A DNA stretch of 64,000 bases from Butyrivibrio sp. AC2005 (GTDB taxonomy: Bacteria > Bacillota > Clostridia > Lachnospirales > Lachnospiraceae): positions 458,594 through 522,593 of the forward strand of contig NZ_KE384137.1 of the NCBI RefSeq assembly GCF_000424145.1. The letters are read 5' to 3'. Both the position numbers and the translations under genes were made by a program. Within the stretch, counting starts at the first letter, position 1. Each line of letters starts with the position of its first letter. The notes under the pieces are model-generated. The model saw nothing but the letters and a program-made list of their open reading frames with translations, made no database searches and had not been told where the DNA came from. Of the stretch, positions 1 through 7,643 are shown in pieces.

Positions 1-2
1 TT

Positions 3-130
3 AAATTATATGCCTTCTCCCTGGAAAGGGGAAGGATTAAATTATATGCCTTCTCCCTGGAAGGGGGAACGCTTAAATTATATGCCTTCTCCCTTCCAGG
101 GAGAAGGTGGCACGTAGTGCCGGATGAGGG
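3..130 (-). repeat. Dispersed hairpin element E1, with triplicated terminal hairpin
   Basis: Read on the minus strand this starts CCCTCATCCGGCAC, forms a GGCAC/GTGCC hairpin, and then carries the CCTTCTCCC/GGGAGAAGG hairpin followed by an AT-rich spacer. The terminal hairpin plus spacer (GCATATAATTTAA) is present three times in tandem. It lies just downstream of the pta stop codon. It belongs to the same family as the copies at 4312, 17934, 22108, 26095, 28625 and 43694, but in opposite orientation on the chromosome. The left end may extend beyond the window. Confidence 0.8.
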
Positions 131-142
131 TGCTTATCATAA

Positions 143-1126
143 TTATGCAAGACTAGCAGTAATGATAGCCATCGAATAAACCTCGATAGCGTTGCAGCCT
201 CTGGAAAGGTCATTAATCTGAGCGTTAAGTCCAAGAAGGATAGGACCATATGCTTCAAAATTGCCCATGCGCTGTGCAATCTTATAACCAAGATTACCTG
301 CATCGATGTTAGGGAAAATGAAGGTATTTGCGTGGCCTGCAACCGGTGAATCAGGAGTCTTAACTCTTGCTACCTTAGGAGATACAGCAGCATCAAACTG
401 AAGCTCACCATCGATAGGAAGCTCAGGATACTTCTCCTGTGCCTTCTTAGTTGCATTCTGCATCTTTGTTACGGAAGGACTCTTTGCGGAACCCTTTGTT
501 GAGAATGAAAGGAATGCAACCTTAGGATCAACGCCAAAAGCCTTAGCGCATTCTACTGTCTCACCACAGATCTCTACAAGCTCATCCTCTGTAGGATCGA
601 TGTTAATAGCACAGTCACCCATTGCTATTACTTCATTGTCCCCTGTAGCTGAAGGACGAACCAGGATGAAGCATGAAGAAACTACAGTATTGCCGGGCTT
701 AGTCTTAATAATCTGAAGCGCAGGGCGAACTGTGTCTGCTGTAGAATATGTAGCACCACCAAGGAGGCAGTCAGCTTTCTTCATCTTAACAAGCATTGTT
801 CCAAAATAGTTTGAATGTGAAAGAGTCTCTCTTGCCTTCTCGGGAGTCATACCCTTACTCTTACGAAGCTCTACGAATTCATCAACCATAGCATCAAAAT
901 CTTCATAGTTTGTAGGGTCTATGATAATAGCCCCTCTGATGTTATAGCCTTCATCCTCTGCAACCTTGTTAATAACATCAGGGTTACCAAGAAGTATAGG
1001 CTTTAAAAAATTGCCTGCGAGAAGTCTTGATGAAGCCTCAAGAATTCTGGGATCCTCTCCCTCTGTAAATACAATTGTCTTCGGACTTGCTTTGAGCTTG
1101 GAAATCATTTCTCCAAAACCGTACAT
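143..1126 (-). CDS. pta: Phosphate acetyltransferase
   Basis: Catalyses acetyl-CoA + phosphate to acetyl phosphate + CoA in the cytoplasm, the step before acetate kinase in acetate-forming fermentation. The 327-residue length is normal for the short, single-domain Pta of Firmicutes (PTA_PTB family), without the DRTGG and P-loop regulatory domains of the enterobacterial enzyme. The C-terminal SRGCNAIEVYS stretch is typical of the family. The ATG is preceded by TAGGAGG. The usual partner ackA is not adjacent: it lies about 60 kb away at 61032-62225. The neighbour upstream is the [FeFe] hydrogenase gene, which has its own terminator, so pta has its own promoter. A butyryl-specific (Ptb) role is possible but less likely from length and similarity. 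Confidence 0.93.
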   Translation of the reverse strand: MYGFGEMISKLKASPKTIVFTEGEDPRILEASSRLLAGNFLKPILLGNPDVINKVAEDEGYNIRGAIIIDPTNYEDFDAMVDEFVELRKSKGMTPEKARETLSHSNYFGTMLVKMKKADCLLGGATYSTADTVRPALQIIKTKPGNTVVSSCFILVRPSATGDNEVIAMGDCAINIDPTEDELVEICGETVECAKAFGVDPKVAFLSFSTKGSAKSPSVTKMQNATKKAQEKYPELPIDGELQFDAAVSPKVARVKTPDSPVAGHANTFIFPNIDAGNLGYKIAQRMGNFEAYGPILLGLNAQINDLSRGCNAIEVYSMAIITASLA

Positions 1127-1225
1127 TTTAATTCCTCCTAAATTATGAATAGATTAACCAGAAACGGTTATTGCAACTTTGATCAAATTGACATTTTTTA
1201 ATGTCTGCATTAATTATGCCAAAAA

Positions 1226-1255
1226 ATTATATACCCAAAGTATAAAATTACTCAA
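1226..1255 (-). promoter_or_regulatory. Probable promoter of pta
   Basis: On the minus strand TTGAGT (1250-1255), an 18-bp spacer and a perfect TATAAT (1226-1231) lie about 100 bp upstream of the pta start. The leader then contains a GACATT/AATGTC inverted repeat near 1190-1205. Confidence 0.6.
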
Positions 1256-1304
1256 GAATAGATAAAATATTATCAAAGTTTTATAAACTCGAGGATAAAA
1301 TATA

Positions 1305-1346
1305 TAAAAAACAGCCGACAGATTCATTAATTATGAACCCGTCGGC
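1305..1346 (-). terminator. Terminator after the [FeFe] hydrogenase gene
   Basis: Minus-strand hairpin GCCGAC...GTCGGC, extended internally by GGTTCAT/ATGAATC, followed by TG and six T residues. It lies 40 bp after the hydrogenase stop and upstream of the pta promoter, so the two genes are separate units. Confidence 0.85.
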
Positions 1347-1386
1347 CGCTATGATAATTTTTATCAGTACAGACAAAATATTTTTA

Positions 1387-2874
1387 TCAGTCCGGAAGAT
1401 CTATTTTCTTTCCATCTCTGTGCATAGAGAACTTATCCATAGGATAATTCTTGAGGTTTTCAAGAACCTTTCTTCCATCTGCTTTAGCAAGAAGGCTTGC
1501 TCTTGCCTTGGTGATTTCTGTCTCGGTCTTATGCTTGGAAGGACCGCCAACACAACCACCGGGACATACCATACCCTCGATAAAGTCATCAGGGAATTTG
1601 CCCATCTTAAGGAGTGTCAGTGCTTTCTTACACTCTATTCCACCTGCTGCACGGTGAAGCTTGAGGTCTCCGATATCCTCGCCTCTCTCCTGCATACATT
1701 CGATAACTGCATTTGCAACACCACCGCTTGTAGCAAAGCGCTTACCCCAGATTGAAGACTCCTGATACTCATCCTCAACAGGCTCGAACTCAACATCCTT
1801 GGATCTCAGAAGTGCTCTGATTTCGCCATAGGTTACAACATAATCTGCATTATCCGGAACCTCAGGATCCTGAGCTTCTGATTTCTTAGCTATGCAAGGT
1901 CCTACAAATACAGTAACGCATCCCGGACGTGTAGCCTTTAAGTATCTTGAAATAGCACACATAGGTGATACAGTTGAAGACATGTTGTTTTCGAACTGCT
2001 CAGGGAAGTGCTTCTTAAGCATATTGATAAATGCAGGGCAGCATGATGTAGTCATCTTCTTGCCTTCAGCATATGCCTCAGACCATTCCTTGGACTCATA
2101 GGCAGCAGTCATATCTCCACCAAGGCCAACCTCAACCATATCTGAGAAGCCAATCTTCATGAGTGCTTTTTTAATAGCAGCCATTGTTATGTTCTCACCA
2201 AACTGGCCTTCTGTAGCAGGAGCGCACATAGCAATAACTTCCTTGCCCTCTTTGATAGCCTCGATGATTTGAACAAGGTATGTCTTAGAACCGATAGCAC
2301 CAAAAGGACAATTGTGAATGCAGTGTCCGCATGAAATGCACTTATCCTCATCTATCTTACAATATCCATACTCATCATAAGTGATAGCTCCAACAGGACA
2401 TGCCTTGTGGCAGGGACGCTCAAGATGAACTATTGCACCGTAAGGGCAGGCCTTTGCACACATTCCGCATTCCTTACACTTTGCAGCATCGATATGCATC
2501 TTCATATCACCGGGATGAATCGCATCAAATTTGCATGAGTTTAGACATGCCTTACCTATACAAAAACGGCAATTATCAGTTACTGAAAAAGCTGAAATAG
2601 GACATTCATCACAAGCAGGATCGATTACCTGAACTACATTCTTGGAATCCTTGTTATAAGTTGTACTCTGTCCGCATGCAAGACGAATTCTCTGACGTAC
2701 GATCTCGCGCTCCTTATAAACGCAGCATCTGTACTCAGGCTTCGGACCCGGAGCAACCTCATATGTGAGCTTGTCCTTATGATCCTCGTCAAGTTCACCC
2801 TTCCAGGCAAGGCGGCAAACCTCTTCCATTATCTTGTGTTTAAATCTTACCAGTCCCTCGTCGTTTGTTACCAT
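1387..2874 (-). CDS. Monomeric [FeFe] hydrogenase, group B-like
   Basis: Cytoplasmic ferredoxin-linked hydrogenase that reoxidises ferredoxin by making H2, or the reverse. 495 residues. The N-terminal half is rich in cysteines, with two clear 4Fe-4S ferredoxin motifs: C133/C136/C139/C143 and C179/C182/C185/C189. The H-cluster domain shows L1 TTSCCPAF (about 275-282), L2 GPCIAKKSE (about 325-333) and L3 VCPGGCVGG (about 436-444). The L1 ending in PAF rather than PGW and the L3 lacking GGGQP point to group B rather than the classical group A. No [2Fe-2S] N-terminal domain is visible. It has its own promoter and terminator. The ATG follows GGGAG. The maturases HydEFG are not in this window. Confidence 0.9.
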   Translation of the reverse strand: MVTNDEGLVRFKHKIMEEVCRLAWKGELDEDHKDKLTYEVAPGPKPEYRCCVYKEREIVRQRIRLACGQSTTYNKDSKNVVQVIDPACDECPISAFSVTDNCRFCIGKACLNSCKFDAIHPGDMKMHIDAAKCKECGMCAKACPYGAIVHLERPCHKACPVGAITYDEYGYCKIDEDKCISCGHCIHNCPFGAIGSKTYLVQIIEAIKEGKEVIAMCAPATEGQFGENITMAAIKKALMKIGFSDMVEVGLGGDMTAAYESKEWSEAYAEGKKMTTSCCPAFINMLKKHFPEQFENNMSSTVSPMCAISRYLKATRPGCVTVFVGPCIAKKSEAQDPEVPDNADYVVTYGEIRALLRSKDVEFEPVEDEYQESSIWGKRFATSGGVANAVIECMQERGEDIGDLKLHRAAGGIECKKALTLLKMGKFPDDFIEGMVCPGGCVGGPSKHKTETEITKARASLLAKADGRKVLENLKNYPMDKFSMHRDGKKIDLPD

Positions 2875-2913
2875 AGAAATCTCCCAATTCTAAAATACTG
2901 TTAATAACTACTT

Positions 2914-2942
2914 ATATAAAAGCATAATGCCTAAATATACAA
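2914..2942 (-). promoter_or_regulatory. Probable promoter of the hydrogenase gene
   Basis: Minus strand TTGTAT (2937-2942), 17-bp spacer, TTATAT (2914-2919), about 40 bp before the ATG. The leader includes GTTATTAAC, which is too incomplete to call a Rex operator. Confidence 0.5.
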
Positions 2943-2954
2943 TTCAAAGAGCCT

Positions 2955-3533
2955 TTAAAGCTCAATTTTTCTGCAGAATTCCAATCCATCAGTATCATGG
3001 GCCGTAATAAGTAATGGATTTCTGCCCTGTTTTTCTCTGATATATTTAATTACCTTATTCCTGTTTTCACTATCGAGTCCTGTAAAAGGCTCATCAAGTA
3101 TAAGCATATCAGAAGGAATACAGCATGCCCTAACGATTGCCACTCGTCTTTTCATGCCTCCCGAAAGCTGCGATACCGGCTTATCAAGGCAGTCAGCCGG
3201 AAGAAGTCTTAATAGCTCCTCTCTGGCAACCTTAGCAGAATTCTTACGGTTTACCATCACCACATTCTGCACAGGTGTAAAAGCTTCGCATAATCTGTTT
3301 TCCTGAAAAACTACTCCCGCATTAAGGTATGGATATTTATAATCACCCATAAAATGCACTTTGCCACTATCGGATTCTTCAAGGCTTAGAAGAATCCTCA
3401 CCAATGTTGTCTTCCCACAGCCCGAAGGCCCTGTGAGCACATATGAATGATCCTCTTCTATCTCAAGATTAAAATCCTGCAATACCTTTAAATCACCATA
3501 GGATTTGCATATATTTTCCAGATCTATAGTCAT
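2955..3533 (-). CDS. ABC transporter ATP-binding protein, nitrate/sulfonate/taurine type
   Basis: ATPase subunit that drives import by the permease encoded just upstream. The Walker A motif GPSGCGKTT is near residues 36-44, the signature LSGGMKRR near 123-130 and Walker B MLILDEPF near 143-150. At 192 residues it is shorter than typical SsuB/TauB proteins (about 250), ending soon after the H-loop histidine (TAHD), so the C-terminal helical extension is missing. The ATG overlaps the permease stop as ATGA, indicating translational coupling. The substrate cannot be decided from the ATPase. Confidence 0.85.
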   Translation of the reverse strand: MTIDLENICKSYGDLKVLQDFNLEIEEDHSYVLTGPSGCGKTTLVRILLSLEESDSGKVHFMGDYKYPYLNAGVVFQENRLCEAFTPVQNVVMVNRKNSAKVAREELLRLLPADCLDKPVSQLSGGMKRRVAIVRACCIPSDMLILDEPFTGLDSENRNKVIKYIREKQGRNPLLITAHDTDGLEFCRKIEL

Positions 3534-4306
3534 TGCTTCTCCTTCCCGGATTCACCTGACTTGGAAGCAGGAATAAAAATCCTTTTTAAAATATAAATAA
3601 GAAGGAAGAAAAGCTTTTCTGTAACCCATGAAGCCAGAACTATTGTAAATGTCCAGGCAAATACCTCAGCAGTATCCAGGTTTATCTTGGATCTGTATAG
3701 CCCGTTTCCCATAGTGAGAAGGGGTTGTCCAATTACTTCCGCTGCTGCTCCGCTTTTAAAGCCCATGCCTACGGCTACTGAAAAAGCACCAAGGTATGAT
3801 GGTATAAGTGCAGGTATATATATAAACCTTATCTTTGCTCCCATGGGCATTCTGTATACATGTGCCATCTCAAGAAGCTTTGAATCCGCAGCTGAGAATC
3901 CGCCTGTGGTAGCAAGATAAATAATAGGAAAGACTACAAGCGTTACTATTACTGTAGAAAGATTATCACTTCCTATCCATATTAGTATAAGTACCACGAA
4001 ACTTGCAACAGGAACTGATTTAAGTACCGTAACAATGGGTGATACAAAATCGCCAAGGAGCTTAAATTTTATTGATAATGCTCCCAGTAATATTCCGATT
4101 ATGCCGCCCAGTATAATTCCTGCTACGATATGCAGCACTGATGTTACAACAGAAGTGGCAAAATCAGGTGTTTTTGCCATGTTGATGAGTGCTGTTGCCG
4201 ATTCTATCGGACCTGCAAGTAATATTTTATTGTGAATAAGTATGGATGCAATTTGCCAGAGAAAAAGCCAGCAAAGTGCGATTCCGAGTTTTTTAAGTCT
4301 TTTCAA
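3530..4306 (-). CDS. ABC transporter permease, SsuC/TauC type
   Basis: Integral membrane permease of the BPD_transp_1 family with about six hydrophobic segments. The EAA-like cytoplasmic loop is around ASDSKLLEMAHVYRMPMGA (about residues 140-160), the surface that contacts the ATPase. The start is TTG at 4304-4306. The Shine-Dalgarno GAGGGG is provided by the end of the dispersed element at 4312-4387, at a spacing of 5 nt. It lies between the substrate-binding lipoprotein gene and the ATPase gene in one operon. Substrate class (sulfonate, nitrate, thiamine precursor or similar) is unresolved. Confidence 0.87.
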   Translation of the reverse strand: MKRLKKLGIALCWLFLWQIASILIHNKILLAGPIESATALINMAKTPDFATSVVTSVLHIVAGIILGGIIGILLGALSIKFKLLGDFVSPIVTVLKSVPVASFVVLILIWIGSDNLSTVIVTLVVFPIIYLATTGGFSAADSKLLEMAHVYRMPMGAKIRFIYIPALIPSYLGAFSVAVGMGFKSGAAAEVIGQPLLTMGNGLYRSKINLDTAEVFAWTFTIVLASWVTEKLFFLLIYILKRIFIPASKSGESGKEKQ

Positions 4307-4311
4307 AGGTT

Positions 4312-4387
4312 CCCCTCATCCGCCCTTCGGGCACCGTCTTCGCTCTGCTTCGGTCCGCGCTGTACCAACGTCTCCCAAGGGGAAGGC
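4312..4387 (+). repeat. Dispersed hairpin element E2, inside the ABC operon
   Basis: Starts CCCCTCATCCG, has a CGCCC/GGGCG-like hairpin, then the CTCTGCTTCGGTCCGCGC block and the terminal AAGGGGAAGGC. It lies between the binding-protein gene and the permease gene on the transcribed strand. The mRNA would carry its hairpins between the two cistrons, and its GATGAGGGG end becomes the permease ribosome binding site. Confidence 0.85.
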
Positions 4388-4433
4388 TATATTGTTTTGC
4401 CTTTCAATTTACTCCATTGGAAGGCTTTATATT

Positions 4434-5627
4434 TTAGTTGAAACTATAGAAGTCGTCACCGGGAAGGTTACCGCCAACGGACTTGGGATCCTGATCAAAG
4501 AGAACCTGAAGGTAACCTTCAAGTGCTGCCTTTGCGTCATCTCCTGTAATGCAGACGATATTACATTCGGGCAGAGCTTTCTTTGCAATCTCAGGCTTTT
4601 CAATAATGCCGTATTCGGCAACAAGAGCTGCTGTACCTTCAATATCTGATGAAGCCTTCTCTGTACTCTTCTCATGCTCGGAAATAAAGGTATTTACTGC
4701 ATCAGGATTGCTCTCAAGAAAATCATTTCTTACAACAGTCACACCTGTAAGGAGCTTTGACCCGTCTGATACAGCGTCCCACTCATCAGTAAGAGAAAAT
4801 GCTACTGAGAGCGCATCGTTCTTAGCAGTTGCTACAGTAACGAAGGGCTGGGGAAGAACTGCGATTTTTGTAGAATCCTCCTGAAGGAGTGCTGCTATTT
4901 CGGTTGCCTCGGATTTAAACTCAATGTTGCAGTCAGTTACGCCATTCTTATCAAGAAGGTATCTTAAAACATATTCAGGTGAAGCCCCCTGACCTGTTGA
5001 AATAACTGTCTTACCTGCAAGATCCTTAACGCTCTTTACTGTCTCGTCACCGGTCACGCAGTAAAGAACACCAAGTGTGTTAATATCAACCAGGCTTACA
5101 CCGCCCTCAGTTTTATTATAAAGAACCGATGCCATATTAGCAGGAACAAGAGCAATATCGATATTTCCTGCAACCAAACCGGCCATAATCTCATCAGGCT
5201 GTGTTTTCATATCAAATTCATAACTGCCCTCGGATTCACCATTCTCTGAATCCTTCATGAGATTTACCAGCCCCATTGTTGTAGATCCTTTAAGAGAACC
5301 AACCCTTACTGTCACTGAATCAGCCGACTCTTCTGTTCCTTCTGCAATAACTTCAGCATCCTGAGCTTGTTCTTCTGTGTTGTCAGATTCCTCTGATGCT
5401 TCCTCAGAAGATACTGTTTCATCCTGTGTTTCTTCAATAGATGCTGCTTCTTCTTTTACTTCTTCATCAGTTGCAGATTCATTTGTTACAGATTCTGATG
5501 CTTCCTGCACAACTTCTTCATTTACAGTTTCATTATTTGTCTGTGCCGGCGTCTCTTTACCTGCGCAGCCGCCTAAGGTTGCCATCATAAGAGTCGTTGC
5601 ACATAAGATAGATACTAGTTTTTTCAT
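4434..5627 (-). CDS. ABC transporter substrate-binding lipoprotein (NMT1/SsuA-like)
   Basis: First gene of the three-gene importer operon. The signal peptide ends in a lipobox LGGC (lipidated Cys about 21), so the protein is anchored outside the membrane. It is followed by an unusually long acidic Ser/Glu/Thr/Asp linker (about residues 22-100) before the periplasmic-binding fold. That fold begins VRVGSLKGSTTMGLVNL and has the STGQGASPEYVLRYLL segment seen in NMT1/SsuA/ThiY proteins. 397 residues against about 320 usual, the excess being the linker. The ATG follows GAGGAG. The ligand is unknown. It is divergent from a FIST-domain cyclase, and FIST domains are proposed small-molecule sensors, so a shared ligand is conceivable but unproven. 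Confidence 0.87.
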   Translation of the reverse strand: MKKLVSILCATTLMMATLGGCAGKETPAQTNNETVNEEVVQEASESVTNESATDEEVKEEAASIEETQDETVSSEEASEESDNTEEQAQDAEVIAEGTEESADSVTVRVGSLKGSTTMGLVNLMKDSENGESEGSYEFDMKTQPDEIMAGLVAGNIDIALVPANMASVLYNKTEGGVSLVDINTLGVLYCVTGDETVKSVKDLAGKTVISTGQGASPEYVLRYLLDKNGVTDCNIEFKSEATEIAALLQEDSTKIAVLPQPFVTVATAKNDALSVAFSLTDEWDAVSDGSKLLTGVTVVRNDFLESNPDAVNTFISEHEKSTEKASSDIEGTAALVAEYGIIEKPEIAKKALPECNIVCITGDDAKAALEGYLQVLFDQDPKSVGGNLPGDDFYSFN

Positions 5628-5683
5628 TTGAACTCCTCGAATTTTTCAATGTTTTTCATAAATTTTTCCATAAAGTCTTGGAT

Positions 5684-5711
5684 ATTATAGCATATAAAAG
5701 GTGATTATCAA
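5684..5711 (-). promoter_or_regulatory. Promoter of the ABC importer operon
   Basis: Minus strand TTGATA (5706-5711), 16-bp spacer, TATAAT (5684-5689), 57 bp upstream of the lipoprotein ATG, in the 210-bp divergent intergenic region shared with the FIST-GGDEF gene. Confidence 0.65.
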
Positions 5712-5837
5712 AATAAGATATTACCAAACATATAACCCACTATGAAATTTTTATAAAAACGCAATATAATAAACGCTTATATAGTAAAATAAACTTGATA
5801 TATGCGTAATTACTTACTTATGTAAGGAGACACAATC

Positions 5838-7589
5838 ATGAAATTCAAGCAGACCGCTTTTACAGATACGTTTACGGAAAACATAAAACAATGGGCAGCA
5901 GAAATTCCGGATAGGGATAATTCTGCCATTTTTCATGTTTATGTTCCTTACCAGCTGGATAACAAATGCAAAAAGGTCGATGAAATTCGGAATATTCTAT
6001 TGTGTGAAGCAGTCGGAATTCCCATTATCGGCTGCAGTGCTACGGGTGAAATATTAGACGGTCAGATGCGTGATGATGACATCGTTGTTACTCTGATGAT
6101 TTTTGAAGATCCGGGAACCCAGGTAGAAGTCTTTTCAACTTATTCCAACTCGGAAGAATTTGATGCCGAAGAAGTGCTTGAATACGCTATGGGCATACCT
6201 CATCTCAAGGGTATAGAAATACTTACAGCCTGCAATTATCAACGCCTTGAGGCTGTAGGAATGGTTTTCGACAGACTTCCCAAGGATGTTGATATTTTTG
6301 GCGGAGTTGCGGTTGGTGACACCACTAATGCACAGATTGTATTCGTAAACGACCATGAATGCAGCTCCAATGGTTCTGTTTTTGTCTTCTATGTCGGACC
6401 CGAATTGCACATACAGACAAATCGCATGTTTGGCTGGAAGGCAATCGGCTATCCGATGAAGGTAACAAAATCAGAAGGCGCGCTTGTATATGAAATCGAC
6501 GGCAAGCCGGCATATGATGTATACAATCACTATCTTCAGATAAAAAAGAACGAAAACTTTTTCTATGATGCACTCGAATTTCCCTTTGAAGTACAGGTGG
6601 ATGAAAATACAAAGTACATTCGTCACGCAAAATCCGTAAATCCCGACGGCTCTATTGTGATGTCCACCAATGTACCGCAGGGAAGTTATGTCAGACTTAC
6701 CTATGGTGACCCTCGAAGAATCATTGAACATACAAAGCAATCAGGTCTTCTTGTCAGGGATTTTGCACCGGAGGTAGTACTCATTATCAATTGTATGGGG
6801 CGAAAGCTCTTTTGGGGCGGAAAAGAAAATATAGAAATCGCAGAAGTCTCAAAATATATGAAGACTACAGGTTTTAGTGCACTAGGGGAAATCATGCGAT
6901 ACAGATCAACTACTGTTCTTAACAATCTCTCCATCGTTGCTGTAGCCATGAGAGAAGGTGCTGCGAAAAAGGTCATCGATTTGGATTTGGAAAATATGAA
7001 CCAGGACACAAGTATGCCCATCACTGCAAGGCTTGCTATTTTCATAAATACAATCACGGATGAACTGATGGATAAGAACAGTCAGCTTGGAGAAATGCTC
7101 TATAAAGCTTCTCACGATGCTCTTACCGGTCTTCTTAACCGTGGAGCTATAGAGCGTCTCATATACGAGTCCTATGAAAATTCAAAAAACACCCCCGACT
7201 GGCACCTGATCATGTTTGATATAGATAACTTCAAACAAATAAATGATCAGTATGGACACATCGAGGGCGATAAAGCTCTTAAACTGGTATCGGATTATCT
7301 CTTACATAATGTATGCTCCCTCTCCAATGTTGAAGCGGGACGCTGGGGCGGAGAAGAATTCATGATTCTTCTCACGGGATACACCGATTTACAGATATAT
7401 GATCTCGCAGAGACTATCCGAAAGCAAATAAAGCAGACCTCTGAAGCGCAAATAGCTTTTACCATAAGTGTAGGTATTACAAAGCATCTGCCGGAAGAAA
7501 GCGTTCCCAGCACACTTGACCGTGTCGACGCTCTTCTTTACGATGCAAAAAACAACGGCAAAAACATGGTATGCAGCGACCTTGAGTAG
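5838..7589 (+). CDS. FIST-domain diguanylate cyclase (FIST_N-FIST_C-GGDEF)
   Basis: Predicted cytoplasmic enzyme that makes cyclic di-GMP from two GTP. Residues about 20-390 resemble the FIST_N plus FIST_C sensory unit (an early IIGCSATGEIL stretch, then GYPMKVTKSEGALVYEIDGK). A GGDEF domain follows at about 425-583, starting HDALTGLLNR. The active-site motif is GGEEF at 504-508, and the DIDNFKQIND metal-binding stretch lies about 40 residues earlier. No RxxD inhibitory site precedes GGEEF, so product inhibition through the I-site is not expected. There is no signal peptide or membrane segment. SD AAGGAG precedes the ATG. It is the only plus-strand gene in the first 20 kb and is divergent from the ABC importer. 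Confidence 0.9.
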   Translation: MKFKQTAFTDTFTENIKQWAAEIPDRDNSAIFHVYVPYQLDNKCKKVDEIRNILLCEAVGIPIIGCSATGEILDGQMRDDDIVVTLMIFEDPGTQVEVFSTYSNSEEFDAEEVLEYAMGIPHLKGIEILTACNYQRLEAVGMVFDRLPKDVDIFGGVAVGDTTNAQIVFVNDHECSSNGSVFVFYVGPELHIQTNRMFGWKAIGYPMKVTKSEGALVYEIDGKPAYDVYNHYLQIKKNENFFYDALEFPFEVQVDENTKYIRHAKSVNPDGSIVMSTNVPQGSYVRLTYGDPRRIIEHTKQSGLLVRDFAPEVVLIINCMGRKLFWGGKENIEIAEVSKYMKTTGFSALGEIMRYRSTTVLNNLSIVAVAMREGAAKKVIDLDLENMNQDTSMPITARLAIFINTITDELMDKNSQLGEMLYKASHDALTGLLNRGAIERLIYESYENSKNTPDWHLIMFDIDNFKQINDQYGHIEGDKALKLVSDYLLHNVCSLSNVEAGRWGGEEFMILLTGYTDLQIYDLAETIRKQIKQTSEAQIAFTISVGITKHLPEESVPSTLDRVDALLYDAKNNGKNMVCSDLE

Positions 7590-7602
7590 CAGATTTTTAA
7601 CA

Positions 7603-7636
7603 TAGAGTCCGACTTTTTCAGAAAAGCCGGACTCTA
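7603..7636. terminator. Bidirectional terminator between convergent genes
   Basis: Inverted repeat TAGAGTCCG-A-CTTTT / AAAAG-C-CGGACTCTA with a four-base loop, lying between the stop of the FIST-GGDEF gene (plus) and the stop of the permease gene (minus). The stem has T-rich arms on both sides. Confidence 0.8.
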
Positions 7637-7643
7637 TTGATAA

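Noticed and set aside
2895..2915. Rex operator near the hydrogenase promoter
   Set aside because: Only GTTATTAAC is present; the full TTGTTAA-N4-TTAACAA palindrome is absent.
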